In this document: piece after piece, positions 41,584 to 50,365 of the stretch
Layout: every line of letters begins with the position of its first letter
How positions within the stretch are numbered: the stretch's first letter is position 1
DNA from: Arenibaculum pallidiluteum
Lineage (GTDB): Bacteria > Pseudomonadota > Alphaproteobacteria > Azospirillales > Azospirillaceae
DNA: 64,000 nt
Reading direction: 5' to 3'
Assembly: GCF_017355985.1 (NCBI RefSeq)
Contig: NZ_JAFIQU010000001.1
Coordinates: 744,001-808,000 of the forward strand
The notes under the pieces: generated by a model
Told to the model about the DNA's origin: nothing
Seen by the model: only the letters and a program-made list of their open reading frames with translations
Database searches by the model: none
Program-made: the position numbers and the translations under genes

Positions 41584-42234
41584 ATGGATTCCTCCTCCAC
41601 CAAACCCCATGATGCGTCCCCGCGCCGCCGTGGCCGGCAGGCGACCTTCGACAGGAACGAGGCGCTCGATATCGCGCTCGACCTGTTCTGGCGGCACGGC
41701 TACGAGGGCGTCAGCGTCGCCGATCTGACGAAGGCGATCGGGATCGCGGCGCCGAGCCTCTATCACGCCTTCGGCAGCAAGGCGGATCTCTACCGCGAGG
41801 TGCTGCGTCACTATGGATCCAACGGGATGAGCCCGGACGAGATCGCCGCGGCGCCGTCGAGCCAGGATGCCGCCCGCCTGATGCTGGAGCGCGGCATCGC
41901 GGCGGTCACGACGCCAGGCCGGCCGCTGGGATGCATGATCTCCAGCGGCATGCTGATGAGCTCCCCCGAGAATGCCGATCTGGTGGCCGAGCTCAGGAGG
42001 CTGCGGGCATCGCTCCGCGAGGCGCTGCAGCGCCGCATCGCACGGGACGTCGAGGAGGGGCTGCTGCCGGAAACGACGGACGCGCCGTCGCTCGCGCGCT
42101 TCTTCGCGGCCGTCCTGCAGGGCATCTCGGTCCAGGCCCTGGACGGCGCCACCGCCGCCGAACTCCGCGCGGCGGCCGCCGCGGCGCTCCGGGCTTGGCC
42201 GGCGGGGAGCCGCACCACGAGCGACGCCAACTGA
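41584..42234 (+). CDS. TetR/AcrR-family transcriptional regulator
   Basis: 216 residues. The N-terminal HTH spans about residues 22-66 (ALDIALDLFWRHGYEGVSVADL, IGIAAPSLYHAFGSKADLYREVL), with a C-terminal ligand and dimerisation domain of the YxaF/AcrR-like type (RPLGCMISSGMLMSS). ATG 41584 gives the usual short basic leader (PRRRGRQATFDRNEAL). It probably represses the divergent dehalogenase-like and Tat hydrolase genes and itself. Confidence 0.92.
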   Translation: MDSSSTKPHDASPRRRGRQATFDRNEALDIALDLFWRHGYEGVSVADLTKAIGIAAPSLYHAFGSKADLYREVLRHYGSNGMSPDEIAAAPSSQDAARLMLERGIAAVTTPGRPLGCMISSGMLMSSPENADLVAELRRLRASLREALQRRIARDVEEGLLPETTDAPSLARFFAAVLQGISVQALDGATAAELRAAAAAALRAWPAGSRTTSDAN

Positions 42235-42282
42235 TTGCGCCCGCGAAGACCGGCCGGACCTAGGCGCCGGGACGGAGCCGGT

Positions 42283-42828
42283 TCAGGCCCTGGGCTGGCG
42301 GGAGCGCAGGGCTCCCGAATCCTCCAGGCGGATCACGGAGTTGACGATGGCGCGCTGGAACGCCTTGGCGCCGCTCGGGATCTGCATGCCGTCGCCCGTG
42401 GTCCAGAACTCGACGAAGGCGGCATCGGCATCCTCCTCGCCGGTCGGCCGCTCGATGGTGACGCCGAGTCCGATCTCGGCGGTTGAGCCGCGATAGTCCC
42501 TGACAGTGATCTGGCCTTCCCAATGGAGGCCCTGCGGAGGCTGCCCCGTGCGGACGGCGCTCCAGCTCCGGAGGTAGTCGAGGAAGCCCTCCGAAGTGCG
42601 GTCGACGCGCATGTAGGCGCTGCGGTCCATCACGCCGTGGGCGAGCTTGATCGTGTATCCCGCCGTCGCCAGCGCATCCCCGACCTCGGCCGCCAGCTTC
42701 TCCATCAGCGAGAAGGCGCGCCGCACGTTCGCGGCAAGCGCCTGGGCATAGCCCTCGCCTTCCAGCGTAGCGCGGCGCCGCTCCCGGTCGGAGCGGTACG
42801 CATCGAAAAGATCGTCCGTAGCTGCCAT
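42283..42828 (-). CDS. Hypothetical protein (181 aa)
   Basis: Not recognised. A mixed alpha/beta, soluble protein: helical N-terminus (FDAYRSDRERRRATLEGEGY, AFSLMEKLAAEVGDALATAG) and a beta-rich C-terminal half (LHWEGQITVRDYRG, IGLGVTIERP, AAFVEFWTTGDGM). No signal, membrane helix or metal motif is seen. ATG 42828 fits. It is convergent with tetR and divergent from the histidine kinase. The codon usage is like the chromosome, so it is probably a real native gene. Confidence 0.65.
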   Translation of the reverse strand: MAATDDLFDAYRSDRERRRATLEGEGYAQALAANVRRAFSLMEKLAAEVGDALATAGYTIKLAHGVMDRSAYMRVDRTSEGFLDYLRSWSAVRTGQPPQGLHWEGQITVRDYRGSTAEIGLGVTIERPTGEEDADAAFVEFWTTGDGMQIPSGAKAFQRAIVNSVIRLEDSGALRSRQPRA

Positions 42829-42997
42829 CGGGCGCCCTGGATTGCCGGGGTTTTGACACGCATACCCCGCTTCCTCGCACGAAAGCTATTGAGAAGCGCT
42901 TAAAACGCCGCAGCCGGCAGGCCGTGACCGTCCGCCGCCATCGTCGGAGCCCACGCGCGGGACAGCCGGTGACGACCTCCCCTTTCGATTTCATACT

Positions 42998-44818
42998 ATG
43001 GTACCAATCATGTGCCGGGCCGTGCTCTCGGGTCCCGTCGGAGGAGTGGTGGTCAACCTGAAAGCTCTGTTGGCGGCCTGTCTCGGCGGGATCGGGCTGC
43101 TCTTCACCGTCGGCACGGCGATGCTGATCCAGGCCGAGGCGACCGGCAGGCTCCACGGCCAGATCACCGCAAAGCTCGATGCGCTTGCGCAGCAGGTCGC
43201 GGACAAGCTCGACCGCGGCATGTTCGAGCGGTGGCGCGACATGCAGATCGCTGCCTCGCTCGACACGATCCGGTCTCCCACCGCGTCGGCGGACGCGCGC
43301 CGCGCCGTGGTGCAGCGGCTCCAGGACACCTACCCGCACTACCCTTGGATCGGCTTCATCACGCCGGACGGTATCCTCCAGGCCTCCACCGGGCGCGTGC
43401 TCGAGGGCGCGAATGTCAGCGCCCGGGGATGGTGGCGGAACGGTCTGGAGCGCCCCTATGTCGGCGACGTGCACGAGGCGATCGTGCTGGCGAAGATCCT
43501 GTTTCCCGGCGACCCGGAGCCGCCGCGTTTCGTGGACCTCGCGGCGCCCGTGACGAGCGAGACCGGCGAGGTCATCGGCGTCATCTCGGCCCATCTCAGC
43601 TGGGCCTGGGCAGCCGAGATCGAGCGGTCGGTCCTGGGCGAAATGGATCCGGCACGCGAGATCGAGGCGATGATCCTGTCCACGGACGGCACCATCATCC
43701 TGGGTCCGCGGCCGCTGATGGGACGGAAGGCCGCGGACCCAGCGGCTGCAGGGTCCACCGGCGCCGCCACCCTGGTGTGGCCGGACGGGCCCGAGTACCT
43801 GACCAGCATGGCGTCGACCCGCGGCTATCGCGATTATCCCGGGCTCGGCTGGCGCGTCGTCGTCCGAGAGCCCGCCGAACTGGCGATGCAGCCCGTGTCC
43901 GCCCTTAGGAACCGCGTGCTCGCATGGGGCGCCGCGGTCAGCCTACTGGCCATCGGCCTCGGCTACCTGCTCGCCGGCTGGGTGGCGCGACCGCTCCAGG
44001 CCATGGCACGGTCGGTGGCATGTGCTCCGCTCGGGACCCTGCCCGACCTCCCGGCCGGCCGGAACTACCGGGAAATCGCGACGCTGTCGAACGCGATCGG
44101 CCGCTATGCCGCGGGTTATCAACTGGCGGACCAGGAGCTGAAGACCTCGCTCCGCGAGAAGGAGATCCTGCTGGAGGAGAAGACCGCGCTCGTCCACGAG
44201 ATCAACCACCGCGTCAAGAACAACCTCCAGATCATGCTGAGCCTCGCGAGGACCGAAGTCCGCCACCTGCCCGAGGGCGATCGCGGGAGGCGGCGGATCG
44301 AGGCGCTCTCGAGCCGCATCGAAGCGATGGGACGGCTGCACGAACGGCTTTTCGCATCGGGCGGTCTGGGGCGCGTCGATCTTGCCGATTATCTGCGTGC
44401 GCTGTGCGACGCGATCGTCGCGGTGAACGGTCGCCCCGGCGTGACCATGACGGTCGAGGCCGACCCGTCGCCCTGCCGTCTCGACTTGGCGATGCCGCTG
44501 GGACTCCTGGTCAACGAGCTCGTCACGAATGCCCTCAAGCACGCCTTCCCCGGCCAGCGGCCGGGCAGAGTGACCGTGTCGCTGCGGAACGAGGGCCAGG
44601 GCATGGTTCTGCGGATCGCCGACGACGGCATCGGCTGCGACGGCGCCTCGCCGTCCGGCGGAATCGGATCCACGCTCGTGCGGATTCTCGCCCGGCAGGT
44701 CGGTGGCACGGTCGAGTTCGCCACCAGCAAGGGCTGCATCGCCACCGTCAGGCTTGCGGCGCCGGGTCAGGCACATCCGGCAGGCGAATACACCGCGCAC
44801 AATCCGGTCCCGGCATAG
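42998..44818 (+). CDS. Membrane sensor histidine kinase, HisKA_2/HWE-like, with Cache sensor
   Basis: 606 residues. Membrane helix near 22-44, a periplasmic Cache-type sensor (about 45-305; PWIGFITPDGILQASTGR, WRNGLERPYVGDVHEAI), a second helix near 307-330, and a HisKA_2-type kinase core. The H-box is VHEINHRVKNNLQIML (His400, His404), the N-box LLVNELVTNALKHAFP, with G-rich IADDGIGCDG and GGIGSTLV. This group often feeds general stress or light responses. No response regulator is adjacent. ATG 42998 has no ribosome site; GTG 43049 just after GGAGGA is a credible alternative start. Confidence 0.88.
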   Translation: MVPIMCRAVLSGPVGGVVVNLKALLAACLGGIGLLFTVGTAMLIQAEATGRLHGQITAKLDALAQQVADKLDRGMFERWRDMQIAASLDTIRSPTASADARRAVVQRLQDTYPHYPWIGFITPDGILQASTGRVLEGANVSARGWWRNGLERPYVGDVHEAIVLAKILFPGDPEPPRFVDLAAPVTSETGEVIGVISAHLSWAWAAEIERSVLGEMDPAREIEAMILSTDGTIILGPRPLMGRKAADPAAAGSTGAATLVWPDGPEYLTSMASTRGYRDYPGLGWRVVVREPAELAMQPVSALRNRVLAWGAAVSLLAIGLGYLLAGWVARPLQAMARSVACAPLGTLPDLPAGRNYREIATLSNAIGRYAAGYQLADQELKTSLREKEILLEEKTALVHEINHRVKNNLQIMLSLARTEVRHLPEGDRGRRRIEALSSRIEAMGRLHERLFASGGLGRVDLADYLRALCDAIVAVNGRPGVTMTVEADPSPCRLDLAMPLGLLVNELVTNALKHAFPGQRPGRVTVSLRNEGQGMVLRIADDGIGCDGASPSGGIGSTLVRILARQVGGTVEFATSKGCIATVRLAAPGQAHPAGEYTAHNPVPA

Positions 44819-44916
44819 GCCGGTCGCATCCTCCCCGGGCGGAGCACCGCGCCTTCGCGATGCAGCCTTCCGCCCCGCCACGCGTTGCGGTCCTGGGCGA
44901 AGGAGCGGAGGCGGCG

Positions 44917-45177
44917 ATGAACGGCGTGCGGATGCTTGCGGCGCTTGGCTTGGCGGCGGGGCTCGCGGGATGCGGCACGGGCGAGCCGGCCCCGCCGCCG
45001 GTCGTCCAGGTCTGGTGCTACGACACGCTTGCCGACCCCGAATGCTACCTGGAGCCCGATGGCCTCCGCCCGGCAAGCTATATCGGCGCCTACGCGCTGA
45101 CGGTTCCGGGCCCCATCGAGCGCCACGGCATCTCCGCCGCGCCGGCCCCGTCGGTCGCGCTGGCCCTGCCGCGATAG
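44917..45177 (+). CDS. Small putative lipoprotein
   Basis: 86 residues. N-terminal MNGVRMLAALGLAAGLAGC is a lipoprotein signal with lipobox LAGC. The mature part starts with Pro-rich GEPAPPP, then VQVWCYDTLADPECYLEPDG with two further cysteines, ending in a beta-prone LALPR. GGAGG precedes ATG 44917. The function is unknown. It is convergent with flhB and may be coupled to the kinase gene upstream. Confidence 0.7.
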   Translation: MNGVRMLAALGLAAGLAGCGTGEPAPPPVVQVWCYDTLADPECYLEPDGLRPASYIGAYALTVPGPIERHGISAAPAPSVALALPR

Positions 45178-45201
45178 GGCGCAGGCGCCGCCGCCCAGGG
45201 C

Positions 45202-46278
45202 TCAGGCACGCCGGCCGCCAAGGCGCATCACATAGGTGATCAGCTCGGCCACCGCGCGGTAATGCTCCGCGGGAATTGGCTGGTCGACCTCCACGACCTT
45301 GTAGAGGGCACGCGCCAGGGGCGGGTTCTCGACCACGGGGACCCCGTGCTCCTCGGCGATGGCGCGGATGCGCAGCGCGATCAGGTCCGCACCCTTTGCC
45401 GTGCACAGCGGCGCGGGCGTGCGCCCGCGCTCGTATTCCAGCGCCACCGCGAAATGGGTGGGGTTCATGACCACCACCGTCGCCTTGGGCACGGCAGCCA
45501 TCATCCGCCGCCGCGCCCGCTCGCGCCGGACCTCGCGGACCCGCGCCTTGATGTGCGGATCGCCCTCCATCTGCTTGAACTCGTCCCGGACCTCCTGCTG
45601 CGTCATGCGCAGGCTCTTGCGCCATTCCAGGCGACGCCACACGAGATCGACGCCCGCGATCAGGACCGTCGCCAGGAGCACGGCGAGGAGCAGGCGCAGG
45701 GTGAGATCGCGCAGCAGGTCCGGAAGACCGGAGATGTCGACTCCCACATACGCCTCCGTGCGGTCGAGAAGCGGACGCACAACGGTCCACCCGGCCGCCG
45801 CCACGACGCCGAGCTTCACCAGGTTCTTCATGAATTCCAGCAGCGCCATGCGCCCGAAGATCCGCCGCCATCCCGCCATCGGCGAGATGTTCGAGAGCTT
45901 CGGCTGGATGCGTTCCGACGCCACGAGCACCGGCCCCTGGGAGAAGGCCGAGACCAGCGCCCCCGCCACCAGCAGGCCGAGCACCGGCAGGAGGGCGATA
46001 CCCACGCGGCCGATCAGCCCCAGCAGGCCGCCCAGCACGTCCTGCGCGCCGCCGTCGAGCCGGATGTCGTCGGCGTTCTCGATCAGCGGCAGCAGAGCCT
46101 TGCCGAGCGCGGCGACGGAGCCCGGCGCCGCCATGGCGACGGCGAGCCAAGCGGCGGCCATCATGGCGAGCGAGCCCATCTCGCGGGCGCGCGGGACATT
46201 GCCCTTCTCGACGGCCTCGCGGAGCCGCTTCTCGGTCGGCTCCTCCGTCTTCTGGTCGTCGTCGCGCTCGCCGGACAT
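45202..46278 (-). CDS. flhB: Flagellar export apparatus protein FlhB
   Basis: Export-gate switch protein, 358 residues: N-terminal ERTEEPTEKRLREA-type start (DQKTEEPTEKRLREAVEKGN), four membrane helices, then a cytosolic domain with the autocleavage site NPTH in VVMNPTHFAVALEYERG. The C-terminal IPAEHYRAVAELITYVMRL is typical. It follows fliR by seven bases in the flgB-to-flhB transcription unit. Confidence 0.96.
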   Translation of the reverse strand: MSGERDDDQKTEEPTEKRLREAVEKGNVPRAREMGSLAMMAAAWLAVAMAAPGSVAALGKALLPLIENADDIRLDGGAQDVLGGLLGLIGRVGIALLPVLGLLVAGALVSAFSQGPVLVASERIQPKLSNISPMAGWRRIFGRMALLEFMKNLVKLGVVAAAGWTVVRPLLDRTEAYVGVDISGLPDLLRDLTLRLLLAVLLATVLIAGVDLVWRRLEWRKSLRMTQQEVRDEFKQMEGDPHIKARVREVRRERARRRMMAAVPKATVVVMNPTHFAVALEYERGRTPAPLCTAKGADLIALRIRAIAEEHGVPVVENPPLARALYKVVEVDQPIPAEHYRAVAELITYVMRLGGRRA

Positions 46279-46285
46279 GGCGCCC

Positions 46286-47044
46286 TCAGGGAGCGGCGAG
46301 GAGGCCCGAGAGCGCCTCCCCGAAGCCGGCTATGGTGGCGATGGCGGTCGCGCTCAACATCGTCAGGCCGATCAGGACCATCGCCGGGGTCGCGACGAAG
46401 AAGACCGCGAGGTTCGGCAGCATGCGGTTCGCGAGCCCCAGGGCCAGGTTGAAGATCACGCCGAAGGCCATGAACGGGGCGGCGAAGCCGACGCCGAGCC
46501 GGAACGACGACGCCGTGAGCTCGGCGAAGCGGTGGGCCAGCGCCTGGGTCTCGACGGCGGCCCCGACCGGCATCCGCGCGTAGGAGCGCAGGATCGCTTC
46601 GATCATGAGGTAGTGGATGTCGGCTGCGAAGACGAAGGCGATGCCCGCGATCATGAGGGCGCCCGAGACGACCGTGCCGCCCTCGAAGCCGGTTCCCATG
46701 GGGGTGAAGGGATTGGCAAGGCCGATCGCCTGCCCCATCAGCATCCCCGCGACCTGGAGCGCCGCCAGGAACAGCCGCGCCGCGGCGCCGAGGAAGAGGC
46801 CGGCCACCAGCTCGCCCCCGATCTCGGCCACCAGGGCGCTTCCCTCGGCGGGCACGGAGACCGGCAGGGCGGGCACGGCGGGCGTCAGCGCGAGCGAGAC
46901 CACGAGGCCCATGGCAAGGCGCAGACGGGCCGGCACGGCGACCTCCCCGAAGCCCGGCATCAGCATCAGCGCCGCCCCGACGCGCGCGAAGACCAGGAAG
47001 CTGCGGTAGACCTCGATGCTGAGCAGGGCCTCCAGGGAGTCCAA
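46286..47044 (-). CDS. fliR: Flagellar export apparatus protein FliR
   Basis: Export-gate membrane protein, 252 residues, six or so helices; FARVGAALMLMPGFGEVAVPARLRL and LEVAGMLMGQAIGLANPFTPM-type motifs fit FliR. It lies between flhA (nine-base gap) and flhB. Confidence 0.94.
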   Translation of the reverse strand: MDSLEALLSIEVYRSFLVFARVGAALMLMPGFGEVAVPARLRLAMGLVVSLALTPAVPALPVSVPAEGSALVAEIGGELVAGLFLGAAARLFLAALQVAGMLMGQAIGLANPFTPMGTGFEGGTVVSGALMIAGIAFVFAADIHYLMIEAILRSYARMPVGAAVETQALAHRFAELTASSFRLGVGFAAPFMAFGVIFNLALGLANRMLPNLAVFFVATPAMVLIGLTMLSATAIATIAGFGEALSGLLAAP

Positions 47045-47053
47045 GTGCGCCCC

Positions 47054-49147
47054 CTAGACCTGGTCGATCGTCTTGACCGCCACCTTGCGGTGCAGCTCGG
47101 CATGGCTGATGACCGGGGTCATCGGGCTCACCCGTTCCAGCAGCGAGCGCACGAAGGGCCGGACCTCGGCCGAGACAAGCAGGGCCGGCCACTGCTGGGG
47201 GCTTGCATGACGCTGGATCTTCTGCCGCAGGGCGTTCAGGAATTCCTGCACCCTGCTCGGCGGCATCGTGAAGCGGCGGTCCTCGCCCTCGATCTGGATG
47301 TGCTCGAGCAGCGCCTGCTCCCATTGGGGGCCCAGGGTGATTGCCGGCACGAAGCCGTCGGGTCCCGCCAGGGCCTGACAGAGCTGCTGGCCAAGCCGGC
47401 CGCGGACATGCTCGGCGACCAGCGTCACGTTGCGGGTCCAGATCACCGCCTCGGCGACGGCCTCCAGGATCGCCGGGAAGTTCCGGATGGAGACGCGCTC
47501 GGCCAGCAGCGTCTGGAGCACGCGCTGGATCACCACCAGCGTGACCTGGCTCGGAACCAGATCGGAGAGCAGCTTCTGGTACTCGCGCCCGAGCCCCTCG
47601 GTCAGCTTCTGGACGGCGCCGTAGGTCAGCAGCGTCGGAAGGTGATCCTTGATCACTTCCGTCAGGTGGGTGGTGATGACGCTCTCGCAGTCGACCACGG
47701 TGTAGCCCTTGGCGACCGCCTCCTCGTGGCGGGAGGGATCGATCCAGCGGGCCTGCAGGCCGAAGGTCGGCTCGCGCGTCAGCTCCCCCGCGATCTCCTC
47801 GGCCTGGCCGCCGGTCGGGTCGATGGCCATCAGGCTCTTGGGCCGCACCTCGCCGCGGGCGGCCTCGACGCCCATGATGCTGATCACATAGCCCTTGGGC
47901 GGGAGATAGCTGGAATCCTTGATCCGCACCGCTGGCAGGATGAAGCCGAACTCCTTGGCGAAGCGCTTGCGAAGCGTCTTCACCTTGCTGGTCAGCGCGC
48001 CGTTCCGGTCCACGATCAGCGGCACGAGCTGGCTGCCGAGATCCACCCGGACGTCGTCGACCTTCAGCAGCTCCTCGATGGGCTCCTCGGCGGCGACCTT
48101 CGGCGCCTTGGCCTCCGTCGCCTGCTGCTCGACCGCGGCGCGCTGCGCCCGCAGCCGGGGGATGTACCATCCCGCGACGCCGAAGCCGCCGCCCAGCAGC
48201 AGAAAGGGCGCGGCGGGGATCCCGGGCGTCAGCGACATCATGGACATGATGCCGGCCGAGACCAGCAGCGCCTTGGGATAGCCGCCGAGCTGCCCGATCA
48301 CCGCCTGGTCGGTCGAGCCGCGGTTGCTGCCCTTGGTGACCAGGAGGCCGGCGGCAAGCGAGACGATCAGCGCTGGGATCTGGCTGGCGAGCCCGTCGCC
48401 GACCGTCAGGATCGTGTAGGTCGAGGCCGCCTGGGCGAAGGGCATGCCCTCCTGGGCGATCCCGATGATCATCCCGCCGACGACGTTGATGACGGTGATG
48501 ACCAGGCCCGCCACGGCGTCGCCGCGCACGAACTTCGATGCGCCGTCCATGGCGCCGAAGAAGGAGCTCTCGTCCTCGAGCTCCTTGCGCCGGCGGCGCG
48601 CCTCCACGTCGTCGATCATGCCGGCCGACAGGTCGGCGTCGATCGCCATCTGCTTGCCGGGGATCGCGTCGAGCGTGAAGCGGGCGCCGACCTCGGCGAT
48701 GCGGGTCGCGCCCTTGGTGATGACCACGAAATTGATCACCACCAGGATGCAGAAGACGATGATCCCGATGACGAAGTTGCCGTTCATCAGGAAGCGGCTG
48801 AAGCCCTCGATCACGTGCCCGGCCGCCGAAGTGCCCGTGTGCCCCTCGCTCAGGATCATCCGGGTCGACGCGATGTTCAGCGCGAGGCGCAGCACCGTGA
48901 CGACCAGCAGGATCACCGGGAAGGAAGAGAAGTGCAGCGGGCGCTCGATCCACAGCGCGACCATCAGGATCAGGACGCTCAGCGCCAGCGAGACCGCGAG
49001 GCCGAGGTCGAGCAGCCAGGTCGGGATGGGCAGGAACAGCACTGTGAGGACGGCCATGATCGCGCTGGCGAACAGGACGTCGCGGTTCGCAAGGCCGATA
49101 TCGCCGAGCGTGGCCGCCCTGGCGCGGAGATTGCCGGTAAGACTCAT
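47054..49147 (-). CDS. flhA: Flagellar export apparatus protein FlhA
   Basis: Central export-gate protein, 697 residues. Eight membrane helices in the first about 320 residues with the FHIPEP-type loop (KFVRGDAVAGLVITVINVVGG), and a large cytosolic docking domain (about 340-697). A CtrA-like motif lies about 75 bases upstream, which could give flhA-fliR-flhB their own promoter inside the operon. Two very long open frames overlap this gene on both strands but lack family character. Confidence 0.96.
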   Translation of the reverse strand: MSLTGNLRARAATLGDIGLANRDVLFASAIMAVLTVLFLPIPTWLLDLGLAVSLALSVLILMVALWIERPLHFSSFPVILLVVTVLRLALNIASTRMILSEGHTGTSAAGHVIEGFSRFLMNGNFVIGIIVFCILVVINFVVITKGATRIAEVGARFTLDAIPGKQMAIDADLSAGMIDDVEARRRRKELEDESSFFGAMDGASKFVRGDAVAGLVITVINVVGGMIIGIAQEGMPFAQAASTYTILTVGDGLASQIPALIVSLAAGLLVTKGSNRGSTDQAVIGQLGGYPKALLVSAGIMSMMSLTPGIPAAPFLLLGGGFGVAGWYIPRLRAQRAAVEQQATEAKAPKVAAEEPIEELLKVDDVRVDLGSQLVPLIVDRNGALTSKVKTLRKRFAKEFGFILPAVRIKDSSYLPPKGYVISIMGVEAARGEVRPKSLMAIDPTGGQAEEIAGELTREPTFGLQARWIDPSRHEEAVAKGYTVVDCESVITTHLTEVIKDHLPTLLTYGAVQKLTEGLGREYQKLLSDLVPSQVTLVVIQRVLQTLLAERVSIRNFPAILEAVAEAVIWTRNVTLVAEHVRGRLGQQLCQALAGPDGFVPAITLGPQWEQALLEHIQIEGEDRRFTMPPSRVQEFLNALRQKIQRHASPQQWPALLVSAEVRPFVRSLLERVSPMTPVISHAELHRKVAVKTIDQV

Positions 49148-49211
49148 TGCGTGCTGCAGCCGAGTTGGGAATGGGCGCCGGCCCTCGACCTCGATCCTAG
49201 GGAGGCCGGGT

Positions 49212-49226
49212 AAAACCGGGATTTAA
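49212..49226 (-). promoter_or_regulatory. CtrA-like box before flhA
   Basis: On the minus strand TTAA-ATCCCGG-TTTT, about 65-80 bases before the flhA start and just before the end of the transglycosylase gene. Confidence 0.4.
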
Positions 49227-49232
49227 GGCGGC

Positions 49233-50054
49233 TCAGCCGCCATGGCCGGGCAGCAGCGGCCGCGCGGGCCCGTTGGCATAGATGCCGGCCAGGAAGACCA
49301 GCCGGCCGCGGTCGGGATGGCCGCGCCCCAGGGCCCAGGGTTCGGCCGGCGCGGGCCCGCGCCCCTGCCCGGGATTGTGGCGCGCCGGCAGCGCGGCCAG
49401 GGCCTGGACGTAGTCCTCGGCGGCCGAGACCCAGCGCATGTTGCCCTGGACGCGTGCGCGATAGGCGTCCTGGCGCTCGGACTGCGCGCTGTGATACCGG
49501 CCGATGGCGGCGCCGAGATCGCCCGCCGCCCCGCCGCGCAGCGCCGTCAGGTAGCGCGCGGCGTAGCGCGCGTTGGCGGCGGGATCGAAGGCCGTCTCTA
49601 TGTCGGGAAAGGCGTCGGGATGCCAGCGCAGGTTCACCTGAAGGCAGCCGACATCGACCGAGCGGACGCCGCTGGCGAGCAGGTTCTGCACATGAGCCAC
49701 GGCGCTGGGCCGGTCGGGAAAGAACCGCCCCTTGCCTTCCGCCGTCACCGTCCAGGGCCAGACCGTGAAGAGTCCGTCCGGCAGGGCGCGCCCTGCCTCC
49801 GTGAAGCCCATGGCCAGGAGACGGCGGTCGGCAATGCCGGCTTCGCGCTCGGCGTCGAGGATGGCGGCGACGCAGGCCGCCTCGTCCGGAAGGGCATCCT
49901 GCACGGGCTGCTGCGGCCGGGGGGCCGAGAAGAAGCGCGGCGACCAGGCGCCGATCGCGGCCGAAGGCATCTCGGCCCCGGCGGCGCCAGCGCCGGCCAT
50001 AAAGGCCAAGGCCGCCAGCGCGGACGCGATCCCGCGGATCGGCGGCGGCGCCAT
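49233..50054 (-). CDS. SltF-like flagellar lytic transglycosylase
   Basis: Periplasmic peptidoglycan-cleaving enzyme, 273 residues, with a signal peptide (about 1-27, ending GAGAAGA). The catalytic Glu is in MGFTEAGRALPDGLFTVWPW, followed by VRSVDVGCLQVNLRWHPDAF and FDPAANARYAARYL, the SLT-fold helices. The final about 60 residues are Pro/Arg/Gly-rich. In Rhodobacter SltF opens the wall for the rod; its place between fliQ and flhA supports that. Start ATG 50054. Confidence 0.88.
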   Translation of the reverse strand: MAPPPIRGIASALAALAFMAGAGAAGAEMPSAAIGAWSPRFFSAPRPQQPVQDALPDEAACVAAILDAEREAGIADRRLLAMGFTEAGRALPDGLFTVWPWTVTAEGKGRFFPDRPSAVAHVQNLLASGVRSVDVGCLQVNLRWHPDAFPDIETAFDPAANARYAARYLTALRGGAAGDLGAAIGRYHSAQSERQDAYRARVQGNMRWVSAAEDYVQALAALPARHNPGQGRGPAPAEPWALGRGHPDRGRLVFLAGIYANGPARPLLPGHGG

Positions 50055-50062
50055 GGGTCCCG

Positions 50063-50329
50063 TCAGTCCACGGCGACGATCATGTCGGCGAGACGCTCGG
50101 AATAGGAGGCCAGCGCACCGTACATGAAAGGCAGGGACAGCACCGTCGTGACCAGGATGACGACGATCTTCGGAATGAAGGTCAGCGTCATCTCCTGGAT
50201 CTGCGTCAGCGCCTGCACCAGCGAGACCGTCACGCCGACCACCAGCGCCACCAGCAGGGCGGGCGTGGCGATCAGCAGCGCCGTCCAGATGCCCGAGCGC
50301 AGGACCTCCAGGACGTCGGCCTCGTTCAT
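50063..50329 (-). CDS. fliQ: Flagellar export apparatus protein FliQ
   Basis: 88-residue, two-helix export-gate protein; TPALLVALVVGVTVSLVQALTQIQEMTLTFIPKI is the family signature (read as two adjoining segments). It follows fliE by about 35 bases. Confidence 0.95.
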   Translation of the reverse strand: MNEADVLEVLRSGIWTALLIATPALLVALVVGVTVSLVQALTQIQEMTLTFIPKIVVILVTTVLSLPFMYGALASYSERLADMIVAVD

Positions 50330-50365
50330 GATGGCCCCGCCGGCACGGCGCTTGCCCGGGCCATG

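Noticed and set aside
42900-42914. TTAA-N7 element before the histidine kinase
   Set aside because: Second half is CAGC, so only a chance TTAA.
46161-48953. 930-codon frame on the same strand as flhA in another phase
   Set aside because: Arg/Gly/Pro-rich shadow of flhA and fliR.
45359-49213. Nearly 1300-codon open frame antisense to flhB-fliR-flhA
   Set aside because: Spans three well-supported genes, low-complexity Arg/Asp/His-rich product, no start signals.
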